Source of the DNA: Bacilli bacterium
GTDB lineage: Bacteria > Bacillota_I > Bacilli_A > RF39 > UBA660
DNA length: 64,000 nt
NCBI GenBank assembly: GCA_017612805.1
Contig: JAGAFD010000010.1
Span: 1 to 64,000 of the forward strand
Direction: 5' to 3'
Shown here: positions 57,881-64,000 of the stretch, piece by piece
Layout of the letters: each line of letters begins with the position of its first letter
Position numbering within the stretch: the stretch's first letter is position 1
Notes under the pieces: generated by a model
Databases searched by the model: none
Seen by the model: only the letters and a program-made list of their open reading frames with translations
What the model was told of the DNA's origin: nothing
Position numbers and translations under genes: made by a program

Positions 57881-60721
57881 ATGAGTATAGCATTAGGTAT
57901 TAAAACTGAATATGAACTTAAGAATAGCTTAATTAAGATACCAGATTTAATTAATTATTTAACGATAAATAATTATCCAGGTTGTGGTATTTTAGATGAA
58001 TATTTATATTCTGCTATTCCTTTTATTAAAGCTTGTGAAAAAGCTAATTTAAAACCAGTTATTGGACTTCCAATTAATATTAATGATCATTTAATCTATT
58101 TATATGCTAAAAACTATAATGGCTTTAAAAACCTTCTTAAATTAAATACCTTAAAACAAACTAATGAAATTAATCTACCTAACTTAATTAAATATCAAGA
58201 TAACTTAATATTAGTTATTCCGTATGAATCAATTAATATGGAAACTGATTTAAGTTTTTATGAAGATAAATTCTATGCTTATCAAAATGAAGATGAAAAA
58301 GCTTTAATTAAAGGTAATAAATTATATTTACCAATTATTCGTTATTTTAATAATGAAGATTTTAAATATATGGAGTACTTAGCAAAACTTAATGAAACTA
58401 ATCCATATTCTAATGCCGCTTTTAAAGTTGATGAAGCGGATGATTCTAAAAAATTATTTGCAATGGTTGATCTTAAATTACCTACTAATACGCGTTATAT
58501 TCCCCAATATAAAAAGGGTGTTGATAGTGCCAAATTACTAAGTAGTTTAGCTAATAAAGGTTTAGCTAAAAGACTGAATAATAATATTCCTGAAGAATAT
58601 ATTAATCGTTTAAACTATGAACTTAAAGTAATTAATGAAATGAACTTTAATGATTATTTTTTAATAGTTTATGATTATGTATTGTATGCTAAGAAAAACG
58701 ATATCATTGTTGGTCCCGGAAGAGGTTCCGGAGCCGGTTCTTTAGTATGTTTCTCTTTAGGTATTACCGAAGTAGATCCCCTTAAATATCATTTATTATT
58801 TGAACGCTTCTTAAACAAGGATCGTATTACAATGCCAGATATTGATATTGATTTTGAATATACCAAAAGAGAAGATGTTATTGACTATGTTAGAAATCGT
58901 TATGGTTTATTAAATACTGGTAATATTATTACTTATAGTACTTTTAAAAGTAAGGTATTATTACGTGAATTAGGCAAATTATTTAACATTGATGAAACGG
59001 AATATAATCGTTTTATGAAATTAATTGATGCTGATTTATCGATAACTGATAACTTTAATAAACCTTTGATTATAAATAATTATGGTAATAATAAAACTTA
59101 TCAAGAAATTAAAGATATTGCGCTACACTTAGAAAACTTAAAAAACTTCACATCAGTTCATGCAGCTGGGGTTGTTATTTCAAGCGTTGCAATGGATGAA
59201 ATTATCCCTCTTTATTATGATGGTAAAAATTATTTAACTGGGGTTACGATGGAATACTTAGAAGAACTAGGTTTATTAAAAATGGATTTCTTAGCATTAA
59301 AGAATTTAACCATTATTAAAGATGTTTTAGCTGATTTAAAAAGTCATAATAAAATCATTAATTTAAATGAAATTGATTTAAATGATAAATTAACTTTAAA
59401 ATTATTTAATGAAGCCGATACATTAGGAGTTTTCCAATTTGAAAGTAGTGGTATGGTTAATTTCTTAAAGAAATTAAAAGTAACTTCTTTTAAAGATATT
59501 TATGATGCTCTTGCTTTATTTAGACCTGGACCAATGGATAACATTGATAATTATATTAAGTATCGTAATGGCGCTAAGATAAGTTATTTGGATCCATCAT
59601 TAGAACCAATTTTAAAAGATACTTATGGTATTATTGTTTATCAAGAACAAATTATGGAAATCTTAGTTAAATTAGCTGGTTATACTTATTCGGAAGCAGA
59701 TATTGTCAGAAGAGCTATGTCTAAAAAGAAAAAAGACGTATTAGAAAAAGAAGAAATTAAATTTATTGAAGGTTGTAAAAAACATAACATTAGTGAAAAT
59801 GTTAGTAAACGCATTTTTGCTTTAGTATTGAAATTTGCTTCTTATGGATTTAATAAATCTCATAGTGTTAGTTATGCAATGGTCTCTTTTTATGAAGCTT
59901 ATTTAAAAGCTCATTATCCATTAGTATATTTAAAATATTTACTTAATGATTCTCTAGGTGCAACCGAATTAACTAAAAAATATATTGATTATATTAAAAG
60001 TAAAAACTTTAACTTTATTAAACCAGATATTAATCTAAGTACTAATGAGTTTATGATCAAAGGCAAAGATTTAATCATGCCATTTAATATGATTAAAAAT
60101 ATCTCAAGTAAAGTATTTAGTGATATCATTGCTAATCGTGGTGATGGTTATAGAGATATTTTTGATTTTGTTAAAAAAAATAGTGATATTAAAAGTGCTA
60201 CTTTTATTAATCTAGTTAAATCAGGGATTTTTGATTCTCTAAATATTAATAAACAAACCCTAATTAATAATGCGGATATGATTATTAATTATGGTATTTT
60301 AGGTAATAGTATGGACTTATTATTAGAAAAACCAATCCTAGAACAAGCTGATGAATATGATTTAAATACATTAATTGAATTTGAACAAAGTTCATATGGT
60401 TTTTTAATTCGTGATCATCGTGTTAGTAAGTATAGTAATAAGGAATATATTAAAATTAATAATTTAGCAAATAACTTTAATAAAGAAATTAAAAATGTAT
60501 TATTAGTTGAAGATGTTAAGAAAACTAAAACTAAAAAAGGTGATGATATGTTAATTATAAATGTATCAGATGAAACCGGTAAATTAACGCTTTTCTTATT
60601 CAAACCTTTAATTGATAATTTAAGTATTAGTAAGAATGATATTGTTAGTGTGATAGGAATAGTAACAAAACGATATAATGAGTATCAAATTAGTGTAAAA
60701 AGTATTAAAAAAATAGCATAA
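57881..60721 (+). CDS. dnaE: DNA polymerase III subunit alpha, DnaE type
   Basis: This 946-residue replicative polymerase works beside PolC in low-GC Gram-positives. The PHP domain is reduced at the N-terminus. The palm has VGPGRGSGAGSLVCFSLGIT and MPDIDIDFEYTKREDVIDYV (catalytic Asp residues), followed by HAAGVVIS, LKMDFLALKNLTII, FRPGPMDNID and IIVYQEQIMEIL. The C-terminus has an OB-fold (VLLVEDVKKTKTKKGDDMLI). AGGTGG lies upstream of ATG 57881. It is shorter than typical DnaE (about 1100 residues), mainly from a shorter PHP domain. Confidence 0.94.
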   Translation: MSIALGIKTEYELKNSLIKIPDLINYLTINNYPGCGILDEYLYSAIPFIKACEKANLKPVIGLPININDHLIYLYAKNYNGFKNLLKLNTLKQTNEINLPNLIKYQDNLILVIPYESINMETDLSFYEDKFYAYQNEDEKALIKGNKLYLPIIRYFNNEDFKYMEYLAKLNETNPYSNAAFKVDEADDSKKLFAMVDLKLPTNTRYIPQYKKGVDSAKLLSSLANKGLAKRLNNNIPEEYINRLNYELKVINEMNFNDYFLIVYDYVLYAKKNDIIVGPGRGSGAGSLVCFSLGITEVDPLKYHLLFERFLNKDRITMPDIDIDFEYTKREDVIDYVRNRYGLLNTGNIITYSTFKSKVLLRELGKLFNIDETEYNRFMKLIDADLSITDNFNKPLIINNYGNNKTYQEIKDIALHLENLKNFTSVHAAGVVISSVAMDEIIPLYYDGKNYLTGVTMEYLEELGLLKMDFLALKNLTIIKDVLADLKSHNKIINLNEIDLNDKLTLKLFNEADTLGVFQFESSGMVNFLKKLKVTSFKDIYDALALFRPGPMDNIDNYIKYRNGAKISYLDPSLEPILKDTYGIIVYQEQIMEILVKLAGYTYSEADIVRRAMSKKKKDVLEKEEIKFIEGCKKHNISENVSKRIFALVLKFASYGFNKSHSVSYAMVSFYEAYLKAHYPLVYLKYLLNDSLGATELTKKYIDYIKSKNFNFIKPDINLSTNEFMIKGKDLIMPFNMIKNISSKVFSDIIANRGDGYRDIFDFVKKNSDIKSATFINLVKSGIFDSLNINKQTLINNADMIINYGILGNSMDLLLEKPILEQADEYDLNTLIEFEQSSYGFLIRDHRVSKYSNKEYIKINNLANNFNKEIKNVLLVEDVKKTKTKKGDDMLIINVSDETGKLTLFLFKPLIDNLSISKNDIVSVIGIVTKRYNEYQISVKSIKKIA

Positions 60722-60758
60722 TTTGGTATAATAAAAATTAGTGTTAGGATGTGACTTC

Positions 60759-63700
60759 ATGGAAAAAAATTTAGAACGTTTTTTAAAAAGCATTGACTAT
60801 AATGAAAATTTAGATGTTTTAAATAATGCCGCAGTTAATAAAGTTGTTTATATTAAAAAAGAAGATTTATATGAAGTCCATATTAAAAATGATATTATTC
60901 TTCCCCTTGATATTGTTTTATCATTAATTGAAAAGAGTAGTAAAGGAATTAATCAAACTGATAAGTGTTTTATCAAGTTTTGTTATGATGAAATAAAAGA
61001 AGATATCGTAATTGATTATATTAATTATTTATTTAATAAGCTTAAAAGTAAAAAAGCTTCTTTGGTATCTCTAAATAAAGAGGATTTAAAGATTGTTGAT
61101 CACGAAATAATTATTGATGTATCTTCTAAAACCGAAGTTGAAAAACTAAATAATGAATTAAAGAAACTAAAGAAACATTTAGGGGATTTTGGAATTGAAG
61201 ATTATGATATTAAAATTAATTTAAATGAAGAATTACGAAAAGTAGTTCAAGATGAAATGAAAGCTGATACAACTATTCAACCGGTTAAAGAAAAAAGTGA
61301 TATTGTATTAGGTAAAAAGATTAATGAAGATATCGAATTAACCAAAATTAATGATATTATTGATAAAGCTAATAATGTGGTTGTTGAAGCATATGTCTTT
61401 GGCATTGATACTTTAGAACGTGAAAATATCAATATTATTACAATGAAAATTAGTGATAAATCATCAAGTATTTTAGCTAAAATCTTTAAAAAAGATCATG
61501 ATGAATTTAATGATGTTATTAAAGAAATTAAAACTGATAAATGGTATCGTATTCAAGGTAATATTGAATTTGATAATTATTCCCATGATTTAGTTATGCA
61601 AGTTAGAAACATGGAACATATTAAAGATAAAAATGATGTAATTGTTGATGATGCCGAAGTTAAAAGAGTTGAATTACATGCTCATACCATGATGAGTACT
61701 ATGGATAGTGTTGTTGGCATTGATTTAGGAAAACATACGATTGATTTAGTTGATTTTGCCGTTAAAATGGGTCATAAAGCAGTCGCTATTACGGATCATA
61801 ACGGTTGTCAAGCATTCCCAATTGCGTTCCAAAACGTTAAGGGAATGAATAAAGGTAAAGATAGTGCTGATCATTTTAAATGTTTATATGGTACCGAGTT
61901 AAGTATTGTTAATGACGATGTAGATATTGTATTTAATAAAGAAACAGGTAACTATGATTTATTAAATGATGAATTTGTTGTGTTTGATACAGAAACAACC
62001 GGTTTTTATGTTGGCAAAGACCAAATGATTGAAATTGGTGCAGTTAAAATTAAAAATGGTGAAATAACTGATACTTTTGATGAACTAATTAAACCCGTTA
62101 ATCCAATTCCCAAAAAGATTACTGAATTAACTTGTATTACTGATGAAATGGTTAAGGATTGTGATAATGAACAAAACGTTACAAAACGTTTCTTAGCTTG
62201 GGTTAAAGATGCGCCAATGGTTGCTCATAATGCTAAATTCGATATTGGTTTTATCAAAAGTGCATGTGCTAAATATGACTTAGGTGAATTTAAAAATGTC
62301 GTATGTGATACGATGGGAATGGCACGTATGCTTAATCCAGATTGGCCAAATCATAAATTATCTACTTTAGTAAAAAAATATAATGTTGAATGGAATGAAG
62401 ATGAACACCATCGTGCTGATTATGATGCTTTAGGAACGGCACATTGTTTCCATAAAATGTGTAAGATTTTATATGATCGTAATATTGAAACTACCCAAGA
62501 CATTGTTAAAGATGTTAATGTTGATGAGTTAGTCAAGTTTAGTGTACCATTCCATGTTTGTGTGCTTGCTAAAAATAAAGCCGGTTTAAAAAATCTGTTC
62601 CAAATTATTAGTTTAGCTAATACTACATATTTATTCCGCAACAATGAACCAAAATTACCAAGAAATGAGTTAGTAAAACATCATGATGGGTTATTAATAG
62701 GTAGCGGTTGTATTAATGGTGAAATTTTTGAAGCTGCTAAAACTAAAGAAGATGAAGAACTATCAAATATGATGCAATTCTATGATTATATTGAGGTTCA
62801 ACCAATCAGTGCTATGAGTCATTTATTACAAATGGAATCTAGTGGTTTTAGAAGTGAGATTCAATTACAAGAACATATTAAAAAAATAATTCGTGTTGCT
62901 AAAATGGCTGGTAAGTTAGTTGTTGCAACTGGGGATGTTCATAATTTAAAAAGTGAAGATAAGATTTTCCGAGAAATAATTATTCGCCAAAAAACGAATG
63001 GTAAATTACATCCATTAAATCGCTCTGGTATTGATGTACCAGATATGCGTTTTTTAACAACGAACGAAATGTTAGAACAATTTAATTTCTTAGATCCAGA
63101 AGAAGCTTATGAAATTGTTGTTACTAATACTAATAAGATTGCGGAAATGATCGAAGAAATTGAAGTAATCAAAGATACTGGTGGAACCCCTTTCTCACCA
63201 AGAGTAAAAGCCGATGATGGGGCTTCATACTTAGATTGCCCTAAAGTAGTAACTGATTTAGTATATGAAAAAGCTGCCTCTTGGTATGGCCAAAATTTAC
63301 CATATAATATTGAAGAACGTATTTCTAAAGAATTATATGGTGATATTGTATTTAACGCTTGTAATACGATTATTAAAGAAGAAAATGATGGTTTAAGTGA
63401 TTCAGAAATAACTACTAAAACTTTTGAAAAATTACATGGTATCTTAGTTCAAGGTAAAGATGAAACCATATCTTTCTTAAAAGAATATTTTAAAAATCAT
63501 TGGGAATCGGAAGAAGAATTAACAGCAGATGCATTAGATAATCGGGTTAAAAAAGAGTTGGGTGGTATTATTGGTGGTGGATTTGATCCAATTTACTTAA
63601 TTGCTCAACGTCTAGTAAAACACTCTAATGATGGTGGTTTCTTAGTAGGATCCCGTGGTTCTGTTGGTTCATCATTTGTGGCAACCATGATGGGAATAAC

Positions 63701-64000
63701 GGAAGTAAATCCACTTCCAGCCCATTACCGTTGTCTAAATTGCCAACATAGTGAATTTGAAGATGAAGAAGGTAATGCCCTAGGAGCAACATATCCTTGT
63801 GGCTTTGACTTACCAGATAAAAAATGTCCTTGCTGCGGTAAACCATTATATAAAGATGGTCAAGACATGCCATTTGCCACCTTCTTAGGATTTAATGCTG
63901 ATAAAGTTCCTGATATTGATTTGAATTTCTCCGATTTAAATCAAGCAGATGCCCATCAATATACCAAAGTATTATTTGGGGTTGATAATGTATATCGTGC
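60759..64000 (+). CDS. polC: DNA polymerase III PolC, N-terminal three quarters
   Basis: The frame is open from ATG 60759 to the window end, so the gene continues. Features in order: N-terminal region, OB fold (VVVEAYVFGIDTLERENINI), PHP domain start (VELHAHTMMSTMDSVVGIDL), DEDD proofreading exonuclease (FVVFDTETTGFYVGKDQMIE, later AHNAKFDIGFIKS and HHRADYDALGTAH), PHP continuation, polymerase segment VGSRGSVGSSFVATMMGITE, and a zinc cluster (CLNCQHSEFEDEEGNALG, then CPCCGKPL). This order is specific to PolC. An extended -10 TG-G-TATAAT (60724-60732) lies upstream. Confidence 0.95.
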   Translation, partial: MEKNLERFLKSIDYNENLDVLNNAAVNKVVYIKKEDLYEVHIKNDIILPLDIVLSLIEKSSKGINQTDKCFIKFCYDEIKEDIVIDYINYLFNKLKSKKASLVSLNKEDLKIVDHEIIIDVSSKTEVEKLNNELKKLKKHLGDFGIEDYDIKINLNEELRKVVQDEMKADTTIQPVKEKSDIVLGKKINEDIELTKINDIIDKANNVVVEAYVFGIDTLERENINIITMKISDKSSSILAKIFKKDHDEFNDVIKEIKTDKWYRIQGNIEFDNYSHDLVMQVRNMEHIKDKNDVIVDDAEVKRVELHAHTMMSTMDSVVGIDLGKHTIDLVDFAVKMGHKAVAITDHNGCQAFPIAFQNVKGMNKGKDSADHFKCLYGTELSIVNDDVDIVFNKETGNYDLLNDEFVVFDTETTGFYVGKDQMIEIGAVKIKNGEITDTFDELIKPVNPIPKKITELTCITDEMVKDCDNEQNVTKRFLAWVKDAPMVAHNAKFDIGFIKSACAKYDLGEFKNVVCDTMGMARMLNPDWPNHKLSTLVKKYNVEWNEDEHHRADYDALGTAHCFHKMCKILYDRNIETTQDIVKDVNVDELVKFSVPFHVCVLAKNKAGLKNLFQIISLANTTYLFRNNEPKLPRNELVKHHDGLLIGSGCINGEIFEAAKTKEDEELSNMMQFYDYIEVQPISAMSHLLQMESSGFRSEIQLQEHIKKIIRVAKMAGKLVVATGDVHNLKSEDKIFREIIIRQKTNGKLHPLNRSGIDVPDMRFLTTNEMLEQFNFLDPEEAYEIVVTNTNKIAEMIEEIEVIKDTGGTPFSPRVKADDGASYLDCPKVVTDLVYEKAASWYGQNLPYNIEERISKELYGDIVFNACNTIIKEENDGLSDSEITTKTFEKLHGILVQGKDETISFLKEYFKNHWESEEELTADALDNRVKKELGGIIGGGFDPIYLIAQRLVKHSNDGGFLVGSRGSVGSSFVATMMGITEVNPLPAHYRCLNCQHSEFEDEEGNALGATYPCGFDLPDKKCPCCGKPLYKDGQDMPFATFLGFNADKVPDIDLNFSDLNQADAHQYTKVLFGVDNVYR

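Noticed and set aside
1-64000. Mycoplasma-type genetic code (UGA as Trp)
   Set aside because: Many genes end in TGA at expected places (for example 5610 and 7783) and Trp is coded by TGG throughout.

Overview
The window is very AT-rich and uses the standard bacterial code: UGA is a normal stop, for example at 5608-5610 and 7781-7783. It carries a core Bacillota gene set: rbgA, rnhB, topA, rimM, trmD, a short dnaE and a Gram-positive polC. A sortase, a sortase substrate and an LtaS-like enzyme imply a walled Gram-positive cell. An uncultured low-GC Bacilli or Erysipelotrichia-like gut lineage fits, but this is inference and the genus cannot be read from the sequence.

Layout. (1) 1-9424 is the right part of integrated element E1: the tail of a type III methyltransferase, its Res subunit, a convergent XRE gene, a regulatory module punctuated by terminators, small proteins, and two large serine recombinases. 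E1 starts left of the window. (2) 9425-47604 is a complete second element, E2, an integrative conjugative element. It carries a ParB-like protein, a thioester/CnaB surface adhesin with its sortase, a replication protein, SSB, a type IV secretion set (VirB2-, VirB6-, VirB3- and VirB4-like proteins, an M23 hydrolase and a VirD4 coupling protein), a relaxase with ribbon-helix-helix partners, and several hypothetical genes. Its cargo is an ANL adenylate-forming enzyme, a hybrid histidine kinase, a macrodomain/GmrSD-like pair and a nuclease-helicase-methylase system. It ends in the same kind of regulatory and recombinase module as E1. (3) 47554-64000 is core chromosome, with a candidate type I toxin-antitoxin-like locus at 56965-57297.

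How the parts fit. Both elements end at the same target, the 5' end of rbgA (ylqF), and lie in tandem. Joining the two ends of E2 recreates an almost perfectly symmetric attP (GTTAC-N7-CGTAATCAA-TTGG-TTGATTACG-N7-GTAAC) with a non-palindromic centre. Each element carries an outward extended -10 promoter over the stop codon of its last recombinase, then an RBS, a start codon and about 14 codons that run into rbgA. Integration therefore replaces the start of the host gene rather than destroying it. The copy brought by E1 is cut off by E2 and left as a 37-codon fragment at 9374-9487.

The least explained parts are non-coding: a UAGUA-rich RNA closed by a perfect 13-bp stem (27986-28146), a multibranched structure upstream of the mobilisation genes (21664-21821), a three-way-junction structure after ssb (16145-16226), and the serial promoter/terminator/leader-peptide layout shared by the two elements although their sequences have diverged.
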